Of a DNA stretch of 64,000 nucleotides, positions 47,192-56,025 are shown in pieces. Numbering within the stretch: position 1 is the stretch's first letter; each line of letters opens with the position of its first letter. The stretch lies in the NCBI GenBank assembly GCA_051867655.1, contig JBJDYV010000107.1:1-64000 (forward strand), read 5' to 3'. The notes beneath the pieces were generated by a model. It had not been told where the DNA came from, searched no databases, and saw only the letters and a list, made by a program, of their open reading frames with translations. Position numbers and translations under genes: made by a program. The stretch is from JAJPXI01 sp051867655 (lineage in GTDB: Bacteria; Bacillota; Clostridia; Oscillospirales; Oscillospiraceae).

Positions 47192-49536
47192 CAGTTTTCC
47201 TCCGCCGCCTTCTTCGCGGCGGTCTTTTTCGTTGTGGTCTTCTTTGCGGCCGTGGTTTTCTTGGCAGCCGCAGGCTTCTTCGCCGTGGTCTTCTTGGCGG
47301 CCGTGGTCTTCTTGGCGGGAGCCTTCTCCGCCGCCGGCTTGGCGGCGTCCTCCCCGGCTTTGGCGGTCTTTTTCGGATAGCCGCCCCGCTTTTCCTCCGG
47401 CACAAAGGCGGGACACTCGGGGTTGATACAGAAGGGCTTCTTGGCCCCCCGCCCGGCCTTCTTGAACATGGTCTTGCCGCACTCAGGGCAGTTGTCCTTC
47501 ACGGGCACGTCCCAGGTCATAAAGCCGATGATCTCCTTGCCCTCGGCGTCGGTGCCGCGCCAGGGGCAGTCCCGGCCCTTTTCACAGCAGTAGTAGGTGT
47601 ACTGCTTGCCCGTCTTCTTGCTCTTGCCGGTGCGCTTGAACAGGCGGCTGCCGCAGGCGGGGCACTTGCCGGGCATCTCCACCACCAGGGGCATGGTGAA
47701 GTCGCACTCCGGCCAGCCGGGGCAGGCCAGGAACCGGCCGAACCGGCCGGATTTGACCACCAGGTTCTTCCCGCACTGGGGGCAGACCTCCTCGGAAACC
47801 TCGTCGGGCACCTTGATCCGCTCGCCGTCCAGGTCCTTTTCCGCCTGGGCCAGCTCGCCGGAGAAGTCCTTGTAAAAGTCCTCCAGCAGCTTCTTCCAGT
47901 TGACTTTTCCGCTCTCCACCTCGTCCAGCTGCTCCTCCATGTGAGCGGTGAAGGAGAAGTCCACGATGTCCTTGAATTTGTCCTTCATCAGGCCGGTGAC
48001 CACCTCGCCCAGCGGGGTGGTGCGCAGGTACTTGCCCTCCTTGACCACGTACTCCCGGTCCAGAATGGTGGAGATGGTGGGCGCGTAGGTGGAGGGGCGG
48101 CCGATCCCCTTCTCCTCCAGGGCCTTGATCAGAGTGGCCTCGGTATAGCGGACGGGGGGCTGGGTGAAGTGCTGCTCGGGTTTCAGTTCCCGCAGGTCCA
48201 GCTTCTCGCCCTCCGCCAGGTCGGGCAGAGGGGACTGGACGGGCTCATCATCGTCGTCCCGGCCCTCCTCGTACACCGCGGTAAAGCCGGAGAATTTGAG
48301 GGAGGAATGGCTGGCGCGGAAGGTATAACCCGCCGACTGGGCCTCAATAGACACGCTGTCGTACACGGCGGCGGCCATCTGGCAGGCCAGGAAACGGCTC
48401 CAGATCAGCTTGTACAGCCGGTACTGCTCGCTGGTCAGGTCCTTCTTGATGGACTCGGGGGTCAGATTCACGTCGGAGGGGCGGATGGCCTCGTGGGCGT
48501 CCTGGGCCCCCGATTTGGTTTTGAACACGCGGGTCTTGGCGGGGTAGTAGTCCGCGCCGTAGCGGCTGAGGATGAAGCGCTTGGCGGCGTCCAGGGCCTC
48601 ATTGGACAGGCGCAGGGAGTCGGTACGCATATAGGTGATCAGACCCACGGTGCCCTCGCCGGCGATGTCCACGCCCTCATAGAGCTGCTGGGCGATGGAC
48701 ATGGTGCGCCGGGGCGTCATATTCAGCTTGCGGGACGCCTCCTGCTGGAGGGTGGAGGTGATGAACGGCGGCGCGGGGTTGCGGCTCTTGTCCTGACGCT
48801 TGACGCCGGTGACCGTGAAGGGGCTTTCCTGCACCGCCTGCATGACGGCGTTGACCTCCTGCTCGCTGTGCAGGTCCAGCTTCTTCTCCCGCCCGTAGAA
48901 CTGGGCGGTAAAGCCGCCCCGGTTGGGAGCGACGCGCTCCAGAGAAGCGTCCAGGGACCAGTATTCCTCCGGCTGGAAGGCGCGGATCTCCTCCTCCCGG
49001 TCGCACACCAGCCGGGTGGCGACCGACTGGACACGCCCGGCGGACAGGCCCCGGCGGATCTTCTTCCACAGCAGCGGGGAGAGCTGGTAGCCCACGATGC
49101 GGTCCAGCACACGCCGGGCCTGCTGGGCGTCCACCAGATCCATATCGATGGAGCGGGGGGCGGCGATGGACTCGCTGACCACCCGCTTGGTGATCTCGTT
49201 AAAAGTGACCCGGCACGTCTTCTCATCCGGCAGCTCCAGGAGCTCCTTCAGGTGCCAGGAGATGGCTTCTCCCTCCCGGTCCGGGTCGGTGGCCAGGAAT
49301 ACTTTTTCGCTGCCTTTGGCAGCCTTTTTCAGATCGCTGATGATGTCTTCCTTGCCTTTGATGGGCTGGTAATCGGGGGTAAAGTCGTGCTCAATGTCCA
49401 CGCCGATCTTGCTCTTGGGCAGATCGCGCACATGGCCCATGGACGCCTTCACCACATAGCCGGGACCCAGATACTTGCCGATGGTCTTGGCCTTGGCCGG
49501 AGATTCCACGATCACCAGATTGTTTTTACTTGCCAT
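47191..49536 (-). CDS. topA: DNA topoisomerase I with Lys/Ala-rich C-terminal tail
   Basis: The 781-residue type IA topoisomerase relaxes negative supercoils. The Toprim motifs are NLVIVESPAKAKTIGKYLG and TDPDREGEA. The active-site Tyr is in GLITYMRTDSLRLS (about 295). Three or four C-terminal zinc ribbons follow (CPQCG, CPACG, CPECG pairs, 590-720). The last 50 residues are a run of Lys, Ala and Thr (KKTTAAKKTTAKKPAAAKK), a histone-H1-like, DNA-binding tail more often seen in actinobacterial TopA. Confidence 0.97.
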   Translation of the reverse strand: MASKNNLVIVESPAKAKTIGKYLGPGYVVKASMGHVRDLPKSKIGVDIEHDFTPDYQPIKGKEDIISDLKKAAKGSEKVFLATDPDREGEAISWHLKELLELPDEKTCRVTFNEITKRVVSESIAAPRSIDMDLVDAQQARRVLDRIVGYQLSPLLWKKIRRGLSAGRVQSVATRLVCDREEEIRAFQPEEYWSLDASLERVAPNRGGFTAQFYGREKKLDLHSEQEVNAVMQAVQESPFTVTGVKRQDKSRNPAPPFITSTLQQEASRKLNMTPRRTMSIAQQLYEGVDIAGEGTVGLITYMRTDSLRLSNEALDAAKRFILSRYGADYYPAKTRVFKTKSGAQDAHEAIRPSDVNLTPESIKKDLTSEQYRLYKLIWSRFLACQMAAAVYDSVSIEAQSAGYTFRASHSSLKFSGFTAVYEEGRDDDDEPVQSPLPDLAEGEKLDLRELKPEQHFTQPPVRYTEATLIKALEEKGIGRPSTYAPTISTILDREYVVKEGKYLRTTPLGEVVTGLMKDKFKDIVDFSFTAHMEEQLDEVESGKVNWKKLLEDFYKDFSGELAQAEKDLDGERIKVPDEVSEEVCPQCGKNLVVKSGRFGRFLACPGWPECDFTMPLVVEMPGKCPACGSRLFKRTGKSKKTGKQYTYYCCEKGRDCPWRGTDAEGKEIIGFMTWDVPVKDNCPECGKTMFKKAGRGAKKPFCINPECPAFVPEEKRGGYPKKTAKAGEDAAKPAAEKAPAKKTTAAKKTTAKKPAAAKKTTAAKKTTTKKTAAKKAAEEN

Positions 49537-49552
49537 TCCATGCCTCCAAAGG

Positions 49553-50785
49553 TTATTTTTCCTCTTTGCTCAGCAGCGCCAGAGCAGCAAACCGCCTGCC
49601 CGGGCGCTCCTCCACATAGCCCCGCACCTGCAGGACCGTCAGCGCGGAGAGTACCCGCCGGGCGGGGATCTGAGTGGCCTCGATGATCTCGTCGGCCAGC
49701 TTTTCTTTTTCAGCCAGCGCCAGCAGGATGTCCCGCTCGTCGTCGGTAAACAACTCCCGGGCGCTCTTCCAGTCAATATATGCCCTGTTTTCGGTCTTGT
49801 CAACCACTTTTTTCGCTTCCGGCTCCCCGGAGGGGGCCGTTTCCCGGGCAGATCTCAGGGCGGTCTCCAGCCGCTGCTCCCCTTCCTCCGGCTCCATGGG
49901 CAGGGGACGGCGCAGGGGGCGGCGGCCCTCATATTCCGCCAAAACGTCGGCGGCGCAGGTCACCAGCTTGGCCCAGCCCAGCTTGATCAGCCGGTTGGTG
50001 CCCGCGCTCATGGGCGCGTCCGCCGGGCCGGGCACGGCGAAGGTGTCCCGGTTCTGCTCCAGGGCCAGGTCCATGGTGATCATGGTCCCGCTCTTCTCTT
50101 TCCCCTCCACGGCAATGACGCCGTCGGACAGGCCGCTGATGATGCGGTTGCGCACGGGAAAGTGCTTTCCCGCATAGGGTGTGCCCGGCGGATATTCCGA
50201 CACCAGCGCCCCGGCCGCCGCCACATCCTCATAGAGGAAGCGGCTCTCCCAGGGGTATTTGATGTCAATGCCGCCCGCCAGCACGGACACCACGGTCCCG
50301 CCCCCGGCCAGTGCGCCCTTCAGAGCGTGGCTGTCAATGCCCTGGGCGATGCCGGAGATGACCACCGCGCCCGCCCGGGCCAGCTCCAGGCCCAGCCGCG
50401 CGGCCGTGGTCTTGCCGTACTCGGTGCACTCCCGGGCGCCCACCATGCCGATGGTCAGTTCCCGGTCGAAATCGGGCAGCTTACCTTTATAATACAGCAC
50501 CGCCGGCGGGTCGGGGATATTTTTCAGACAGTCCGGGTAGTGGGCATCCTGAAAAGTCAGCAGGGAGATCCCCTGCCGGTCGCACTGTTCCAGGATGGTC
50601 TCCGCGTCCCGCAGAGACTTGTCTGCCAGAGACCGGCGCAGGCCGGCGGGCAGGTCCTCATACTCACCCGGATCGGCAAAATAGATATTCTCCGGAGAGC
50701 CGAACCGCTCCAGCATCTGTGTGATGCGCCCGGAGGACACGCCGGCGCGCCCGGTCAGCCAGAGCCAGTATTGCAGCGTCGCCAT
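49553..50785 (-). CDS. dprA: DNA processing protein DprA
   Basis: The 410-residue protein loads RecA onto incoming single-stranded DNA during transformation. It has an N-terminal SAM-like domain, a Rossmann core (GMVGARECTEYGKTTAARLG, ISGIAQGIDSHALKGALAGG, GKHFPVRNRIISGLSDGVIAVEG, SGTMITMDLALEQNRDTFAVPG) and a C-terminal winged-helix domain (FTDDERDILLALAEKEKLAD). It lies 16 bp before topA, the common dprA-topA pairing. Confidence 0.96.
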   Translation of the reverse strand: MATLQYWLWLTGRAGVSSGRITQMLERFGSPENIYFADPGEYEDLPAGLRRSLADKSLRDAETILEQCDRQGISLLTFQDAHYPDCLKNIPDPPAVLYYKGKLPDFDRELTIGMVGARECTEYGKTTAARLGLELARAGAVVISGIAQGIDSHALKGALAGGGTVVSVLAGGIDIKYPWESRFLYEDVAAAGALVSEYPPGTPYAGKHFPVRNRIISGLSDGVIAVEGKEKSGTMITMDLALEQNRDTFAVPGPADAPMSAGTNRLIKLGWAKLVTCAADVLAEYEGRRPLRRPLPMEPEEGEQRLETALRSARETAPSGEPEAKKVVDKTENRAYIDWKSARELFTDDERDILLALAEKEKLADEIIEATQIPARRVLSALTVLQVRGYVEERPGRRFAALALLSKEEK

Positions 50786-50801
50786 AGTCCGCTCACCTTC
50801 C

Positions 50802-51563
50802 TTATCTCCAGCTCTCCCAGAGCACGATTCCCGCCGCCATGGCCGCGTTCAGGGACTCGCACCGCTCCCGCATGGGGATCTTCAGGGTCAGTTCGCACGC
50901 CTCCAGCACCCGGCCGGACACGCCCCGGCCCTCGCTGCCGATGACCACGGCGGCCTTTTTCAGGTCGGCGGAGCGGATATCTTGGGTGTCCTCCCGCAGG
51001 GCGGTGGCATACAGGGGAATATTTTCCTCCCGGAGTTTCTCCGTCAGTTCATCCAGGGTGCAGCTCCAAATGGGCAGGCGGAAGCAGGCCCCCATGGTGG
51101 CGCGCACCACCTTGGGCGCCCAGGGATCGGCGCAGCCGGGCAGCAAAATCAGGCCATCCGCGCCGAAGGCGTCCGCCGTGCGCCAGATGGTGCCCACATT
51201 GCCCGGGTCCTGCACGCCGTCCAGCACCAGAAGCCGCTGTCCCGGCAGCTTTTCCGGCTCCTCCGGCAATTCGCAGGTGAACAGCAGCCCCTGAGGGGTC
51301 TCGGTGTCCGCCGCGTAGGAGAGCAGCTCGGGGCTGACCAGCACCGTCCGGGCGGCGCGGCCCTCCCAGGGCTGCAGCTCCGGTTCGGAGCAGGCCAGAA
51401 TGGTCCGGGGGATGAACCCCCAACGCTCCGCCTCGGAGAGCATCTTGGGCCCCTCGCAGAGGAATTCCCCGCTGTTTCTGCGGTACTTCCGGTCGGCGGA
51501 CAGCTTCTTCACGTGCCGGATGACGCTGTTCTGGCGGCTTGTGACCAGCTCCACTGCGCTCAC
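50802..51563 (-). CDS. TrmH-family (SpoU) RNA 2'-O-methyltransferase
   Basis: The 253-residue SPOUT methyltransferase has an N-terminal L30e-like substrate-binding domain (EFLCEGPKMLSEAERWGF) and the knotted catalytic domain: VLDGVQDPGNVGTIWRTADAFGADGLIL, AVVIGSEGRGVSGRVLEACE and IPMRERCESLNAAMAAGIVLWE. These are the three conserved TrmH motifs. The exact rRNA or tRNA target is unclear. Its start overlaps the ktrA stop by four bases, and dprA follows after 16 bp. Confidence 0.9.
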   Translation of the reverse strand: MSAVELVTSRQNSVIRHVKKLSADRKYRRNSGEFLCEGPKMLSEAERWGFIPRTILACSEPELQPWEGRAARTVLVSPELLSYAADTETPQGLLFTCELPEEPEKLPGQRLLVLDGVQDPGNVGTIWRTADAFGADGLILLPGCADPWAPKVVRATMGACFRLPIWSCTLDELTEKLREENIPLYATALREDTQDIRSADLKKAAVVIGSEGRGVSGRVLEACELTLKIPMRERCESLNAAMAAGIVLWESWR

Positions 51564-52213
51564 CGCTCATTCAGGCGGTTGATGTCCTCATACCGCCCCA
51601 GCACCACCGCGGTCTCCCCCGGCTGAAACACGTAGTTTGCGCCGGGCGCCACGGTCAGCTCCTCCTCGCCCTTCCGGTGGACGGCGATGACCGTCACGTC
51701 GTACCGGGCGCGCACGTTCAGCTCCAGCAGGGTCTTGCCGCACCACGCTTCGGGCGGGTCCACCTCCACGATGCCGTAGTCCTCGCTGAGCTCGATGAAA
51801 TTCAGCACATTGGACCGGGCCAGCCCCTGGGCCAGCTTGACGCCGGTCTCCTGCTCGGGGATGATGACCCGGTCGGCGCCGATGCGCTCCAGGACCCGCT
51901 TGTGGGTGGCGTCCTTGGCCTTGCACACCACCTTGGGGACCCCCAGTTCCTTCAGGGACAGGGTGATCAGGGCGCTCTCGCCCACATCCTGGGCAGCGGC
52001 CACGATGGCGCAGTCGTAATTGCGCACACCCAAGGCCTTGAGTACCGCCGGGTCGGCGGCGTCTCCGGCGGCGGCGTGGGTCACCTTGTCCGCGATGGCC
52101 TGGATGATGTTCTCGTTGATGTCGATGGCCAGCACCTCGTGGCCCAGCTTGCACAGCTCCACCGCCACAGCGGTGCCGAACCGCCCCAGTCCGATGACGA
52201 CAAATGTTTTCAT
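51560..52213 (-). CDS. ktrA: Potassium uptake regulatory subunit KtrA (RCK domains)
   Basis: The 217-residue cytoplasmic protein has an N-terminal RCK-N domain (VVIGLGRFGTAVAVELCKLG, then VLAIDINENIIQ) that binds ATP/ADP, and an RCK-C domain (LLELNVRARYDVTVIAVHR...ETAVVLGRYEDI) where Ktr/Trk regulators bind cyclic-di-AMP in Firmicutes. ATG 52213 is used; a GTG at 52222 is also possible. It gates the KtrB channel encoded just upstream. Confidence 0.94.
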   Translation of the reverse strand: MKTFVVIGLGRFGTAVAVELCKLGHEVLAIDINENIIQAIADKVTHAAAGDAADPAVLKALGVRNYDCAIVAAAQDVGESALITLSLKELGVPKVVCKAKDATHKRVLERIGADRVIIPEQETGVKLAQGLARSNVLNFIELSEDYGIVEVDPPEAWCGKTLLELNVRARYDVTVIAVHRKGEEELTVAPGANYVFQPGETAVVLGRYEDINRLNER

Positions 52214-52227
52214 ATCAGACACCTGCT

Positions 52228-53583
52228 TTAACCAATCATAATATTAAAGGTGGGATATTTGATCTTGGGCGCTCCGCCCCTCCGGCTCAAAAATGCCATG
52301 GCGAAGGACAGGATTCCCACGCGCCCCAGGAACATCAGGCAGATGACGATCAGCCGGGACGAGAGGGACAAACCGGGTGTGATGCCGGTGGTCAGGCCCA
52401 CGGTGCCGATGGCCGAGGCGGTCTCAAAGGCGGCCTGCATCAGGGGAACACCGTCCACCGCGGACAGGGCGAACATGCCCACCAGGAACAGCGCGCCCGC
52501 CACGAACACCAGCGTCATGGCGTCAAACACCCGCCGGGGCGCGATGGATCGTTTCCGAAGGGTGACCTCCTCCCGGCCCGTCATGCCCGCCCGGACGGCC
52601 AGCAGCAGCACGCACACGGTGCCCACCTTGATGCCGCCCGCGGTGGAGCCGCTGCAGCCGCCGATCAGCATCAGCAGAATGGAGGCCAGCGTGGTCACCG
52701 GCGCCATGGCCCCCTGGTCGATGGCGTTGAAGCCCGCCGTGCGCAGGGTCACCGACTGGAACAGGGCGTTGAGCACCTTCTGCCACACGGGCATGCTCCC
52801 CAAGGTGGCGGGGTTGTTCCACTCCGCCGCCAGCACCACCGCGCCCCCGGTCAGGATCAGCACGGCGGTGGCCACAAGCACCATTTTGGTATACAGGGAA
52901 AGCCCTTTCCAGCGTTTATTTTTCCAAAGATCATACCACACAAAGAAGCCCAGGCCGCCGATGATGACCAGGGCCATGATGGTCAGCAGCACCACGGGGT
53001 TGTCGCTGTAGCCGGTCAGGCTGCTGAAGGCCCCGTCCGCCCCCATCAGGTCAAAGCCCGCGTTGCAGAAGGCGGAGACGGCGTGAAAGATCCCCCGCCA
53101 GATGCCGGCGGCCCCGAAGCGGGGAAGGAAGCAGAGGGACAGGATGACCGCCCCCACGCCCTCAAACAGGAAGGTACCCCGCAGGGCGTAGCGCACCACC
53201 CGGACCACACCATCCATGTCGTTGAGGTTGAAGGTGGAGGCCATCAGCATCCGCTGGGACAGGGAGATGCGCCGGTCCAGCGCCAGACAGAACAGCATGA
53301 TGACCGTCATGAAGCCCAGGCCGCCCAGCTGGATCATCAGCAAAATGACGATCTGGCCGAACGCTGTCCAGCTCAGCCAGGTATCCACCAAAATCAGGCC
53401 GGTGACGCAGGTGGCGGAGGTGGCGGTGAACAGCGCCGTCAACAGCCCGGCGCTCTGCCCGTCCCGGCTGGCGATGGGCAGCATGAGCAGAAGGGTGCCC
53501 ACCAGAATGATCACGCCGAAGGAGAGCACCACGATCCGGGTCGGGTTTATGTTTTTCCGGGAAATGCTGAATCTCAAGCGCAC
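52228..53583 (-). CDS. ktrB: Potassium uptake protein KtrB (Trk/Ktr membrane subunit)
   Basis: GTG 53583 follows GGAGGG with good spacing; the longer frame to 53832 runs through the promoter and leader and is rejected. The 451-residue product has four P-loop repeats with the filter Gly in TATSATCVTGL, AVSAFCNAGFD, SVTLRTAGFN and ETASAIGTVGLTTG, and about ten membrane helices. The gate loop is near IGGCSGSTAGGIKVG. It takes up K+ with KtrA. First gene of a run that continues to plsX. Confidence 0.95.
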   Translation of the reverse strand: MRLRFSISRKNINPTRIVVLSFGVIILVGTLLLMLPIASRDGQSAGLLTALFTATSATCVTGLILVDTWLSWTAFGQIVILLMIQLGGLGFMTVIMLFCLALDRRISLSQRMLMASTFNLNDMDGVVRVVRYALRGTFLFEGVGAVILSLCFLPRFGAAGIWRGIFHAVSAFCNAGFDLMGADGAFSSLTGYSDNPVVLLTIMALVIIGGLGFFVWYDLWKNKRWKGLSLYTKMVLVATAVLILTGGAVVLAAEWNNPATLGSMPVWQKVLNALFQSVTLRTAGFNAIDQGAMAPVTTLASILLMLIGGCSGSTAGGIKVGTVCVLLLAVRAGMTGREEVTLRKRSIAPRRVFDAMTLVFVAGALFLVGMFALSAVDGVPLMQAAFETASAIGTVGLTTGITPGLSLSSRLIVICLMFLGRVGILSFAMAFLSRRGGAPKIKYPTFNIMIG

Positions 53584-53601
53584 CGGCTCACCCTCCAAAA
53601 G

Positions 53602-53712
53602 AAAGCATACCGGCGGGGAAAAGTTTTCCATCCGGTATGCTTTTACTCCGCCCAAAGGCTTTTCCGCTTCTGATCTTCTCCACTTGCAGCCTTTGTCAAT
53701 AAAGATAACCTT
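53602..53712 (-). promoter_or_regulatory. Structured ktrB leader with attenuator-type hairpin
   Basis: On the minus strand, just after the promoter, CAAAGGCT pairs with AGCCTTTG (53688-53695 with 53653-53660, eight pairs) around a 27-nt purine-rich loop. Next AAAGCATACCGG pairs with CCGGTATGCTTT (53632-53643 with 53602-53613, 12 pairs), followed by CTTTT and directly by the ribosome site. This layout suggests an RNA switch with a terminator or sequestering stem. It does not match the ydaO (cyclic-di-AMP) riboswitch consensus that often controls ktr genes, and it is too short for it. Confidence 0.5.
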
Positions 53713-53742
53713 ATAATAAGGGGAAGCTCCCCGAATTGTCAA
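53713..53742 (-). promoter_or_regulatory. Promoter of the ktrB-ktrA-trmH-dprA-topA-trmFO-plsX run
   Basis: On the minus strand TTGACA (53737-53742), 18-bp spacer, TATTAT (53713-53718). The spacer contains the palindrome GGGGA-AGC-TCCCC (53720-53732), a possible operator. Confidence 0.75.
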
Positions 53743-53788
53743 GTCATAACTTTGCATGCCGGTTTGCCGGAAACGGACGAAGAGCGGC

Positions 53789-53823
53789 AAAAAGCCCCGG
53801 CTTTTTGCCAAGCCGGGGCTTTT
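53789..53823 (-). terminator. Terminator of the GntR/ABC operon
   Basis: AAAGCCCCGGCTT (53791-53803) pairs perfectly with AAGCCGGGGCTTT (53810-53822), ten bases after the stop at 53833, with a TTTTTG tail on the minus strand. Confidence 0.85.
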
Positions 53824-53832
53824 CAAAAACAA

Positions 53833-55287
53833 TCACTCCTGCCAGCGGACGGTCAGCGGGTCATAGCCGCGGCCGAGGCAGTCATAATTGCCGTTCTCAT
53901 AATAGCTGCTGCCCATTTCCGCCCCCGTGTCCAGGCTGCTGCGGTATTCGCCGCAGTACAGAAGTCCGGACGCGTCATAGACAGCCAAGCGGAATCCGCA
54001 GGAATCCTGGGCCCAGCCCCACGTCTCATTCACCCTCTCCAGGGTCCCGGCAAAGGTGAGCCGCTCTCCGTCAAAGTCCCAGGCAACATCCTGATACCAG
54101 AACGCGGGGCCCCCGTCCGGTGTGACGTCACAGACAAACTGCAGCGCGTAATCGCCGCTGTCCGTCACGGAGATCACGGCCAGCTTTCCCGACAGCTGAG
54201 CCACCATAAAATCGCCCCCGTCGTACAGACCCCACCCGGAATTCTCCGGCCGGTCCGCGATCTTCAGCTTCTGCAGCGTGTCCATGGTCTCCAGGTCCAT
54301 GACGGTCAGAACATACGCGCCGTCCTCCACAGCGTACAGCAGCAACCGGGTCTGCTCCCCGTTGACGGACAGGCCAAGCAGATCGATCTCCGGATCCAGG
54401 GGATAGACCATTTCCAGAGCATCCACGTCCACGCCGCAGACTTTCTGGCCGCTTTCGTCGCGGCGGTCCTCCTCATAGGGCAGGCGGTAAATGCCGTAGC
54501 CGCCGGGGATCTCGCCGGTGTCCACGACCCGTCCGTCCCTGCTGTGGGCGTCAAAGGCGAAATAGCAGGCGTCACCGGTCAGTACGCTGTACGTCTGCAT
54601 ACTGAAGAAGTCTCCCACCGAACTGCTGCCCCTGCCCCCGACCGTACCGTCTGTACGCTTGCCGATGTCGATGCTGCGCTGCTCACCCGCCAGAATGGGG
54701 ATCTTGAAGTACTCCTGGAGTTTGGCCACGGCATAGAGTTCCGTGCCCGGCTCCGGTTCGGAAAGGTCGGTTTCCCCGTCCAGATCCGAGAAGTACCATG
54801 TGCCGGGAAAGTCCAGATCGACGGAAATGGGATAATAGTCCAGATAATCCTCCAGATTGATGACGGCGCTTTTCGCCTCCCCGGGTTCGATTGAGTTGAA
54901 CAGCTCCAGGTAGGCAGCATCGAGCCCGGTCGGCGTTTCAGGAAGCTCGCCGCCGGCAAAGATACTGCCGCCCCCCGTATAAGCCAGCAGGGAAACGCCG
55001 CCGTATACCTGCTGCCACTCCTCCGACACGCCGGAAGCGGAGAACGCATAATCCGTTTCCGTCCTCTGCCCTGCGTCCAGGGTACAGGTCGTGTCCCAGA
55101 GCAGGTGGTCATTATACCCGGTTCTGCGCACCACCGTCAGCCCGTCCGCCGCCGCCCGGTCCCCGTAGACCACCGTTTCGGTCAGCGCCACCCGGTCGTG
55201 GGCCTCATACACGCCGGACGCGGCCACGCAGACCCCGCCCACGGACAAGGCCAGAAGCACCGCCAGTAAGATCGCCGCTTTGCGCAC
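53833..55287 (-). CDS. Exported protein of unknown function in the ABC transporter operon
   Basis: The 484-residue product starts with a signal peptide or anchor (RKAAILLAVLLALSVGGVCVA). The rest is beta-rich and acidic, with many Trp/Tyr residues. Segments such as LLLYAVEDGAYVLTVMDLET and GKLAVISVTDSGDYALQFVC recall beta-propeller blades. No metal, Cys or catalytic motif is apparent. It is the last gene of the GntR-led operon, three bases after the ATPase gene, so it probably works with the transporter, sensing or binding outside the membrane. Family unknown to me. Confidence 0.72.
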   Translation of the reverse strand: MRKAAILLAVLLALSVGGVCVAASGVYEAHDRVALTETVVYGDRAAADGLTVVRRTGYNDHLLWDTTCTLDAGQRTETDYAFSASGVSEEWQQVYGGVSLLAYTGGGSIFAGGELPETPTGLDAAYLELFNSIEPGEAKSAVINLEDYLDYYPISVDLDFPGTWYFSDLDGETDLSEPEPGTELYAVAKLQEYFKIPILAGEQRSIDIGKRTDGTVGGRGSSSVGDFFSMQTYSVLTGDACYFAFDAHSRDGRVVDTGEIPGGYGIYRLPYEEDRRDESGQKVCGVDVDALEMVYPLDPEIDLLGLSVNGEQTRLLLYAVEDGAYVLTVMDLETMDTLQKLKIADRPENSGWGLYDGGDFMVAQLSGKLAVISVTDSGDYALQFVCDVTPDGGPAFWYQDVAWDFDGERLTFAGTLERVNETWGWAQDSCGFRLAVYDASGLLYCGEYRSSLDTGAEMGSSYYENGNYDCLGRGYDPLTVRWQE

Positions 55288-55290
55288 AGG

Positions 55291-56025
55291 TCATTCCTCC
55301 CCATCCGTCAATTCATTCAGCGCCTTGCTGACCCGGTCCGGGCGGTAGTGGTAGGTCTCCTTGATGTAGGCCATCAGGCTGCGCCCGGTGTCCTCCAGCT
55401 CCGCCGCCGTCACGTCCCCGACGATCTCCCCCTGCCGGATCAGGACGGCCCGGCCGATGAAGCCGGACACCTCCTCGATCAGGTGGGTGGACAGCAGCAC
55501 CGTCTCGTTGGGCTCCAGGATACCCAGCAGCACCTTGTAAAAGTCCTCCCGGTTGAACACGTCGTTGCCCGCGAAGGGCTCATCCATCAGGATGTAGTCC
55601 GCCCCCTGGCTCAGGGCCAGGATGACCTCAAACTGGTTCTTCTGGCCGGTGGAGAAGCCCCGCAGCGTCTTGTGCAGGGGCAGCTCGAAAAACTCCATCA
55701 GGCCCTTGAACCGCTTGTCGGAGAACCGGGGGAAATGCCCGGCGTAGAACTCCCGGTGCCCCTGGGCCGTCAGGTTGGGGAAAAAGGAGTGCTCACTGGT
55801 GGCGAAGGACAGGCGCGCGATGTTGGCGCGGGTGATGGGCGCGCCGTCCAGGGTGATCTCCCCCTGGTACGAAATCAGGCCGAGGATGGATTTCATCAGG
55901 GTAGTCTTGCCCGCGCCGTTCTCGCCGAACAGACCCACGATCTCCCCCTGGGGCAGGCGCAGGTTCACATCCTTCAGCGCCTTTTTCCCGGCGTAGCGTT
56001 TGCTGACATTCTTCAATTCGATCAT
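55291..56025 (-). CDS. ABC transporter ATP-binding protein (YtrB/BcrA-like)
   Basis: ATG 56025 overlaps the upstream gene (ATGA); a longer frame to 56490 is a shadow of that gene. The 244-residue ATPase shows Walker A GENGAGKTTL, the signature FSTGQKNQFE (Gly-Gln variant of LSGGQ), Walker B YILMDEPFAGND and the switch His in LLSTHLIEEVSG. It energises the two membrane proteins of the operon. The GntR-ABC layout is like the cell-wall-antibiotic-responsive Ytr system. Confidence 0.93.
   Translation of the reverse strand: MIELKNVSKRYAGKKALKDVNLRLPQGEIVGLFGENGAGKTTLMKSILGLISYQGEITLDGAPITRANIARLSFATSEHSFFPNLTAQGHREFYAGHFPRFSDKRFKGLMEFFELPLHKTLRGFSTGQKNQFEVILALSQGADYILMDEPFAGNDVFNREDFYKVLLGILEPNETVLLSTHLIEEVSGFIGRAVLIRQGEIVGDVTAAELEDTGRSLMAYIKETYHYRPDRVSKALNELTDGEE

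Noticed and set aside
47192..47482. Longer trmFO start extending to 47482
   Set aside because: The added segment lies entirely within topA in another frame; ATG 47191 gives the standard FAD-binding N-terminus.
53602..53712. ydaO-type cyclic-di-AMP riboswitch before ktrB
   Set aside because: The leader is about 110 nt and lacks the conserved ydaO sequence blocks, so only an unclassified leader can be claimed.
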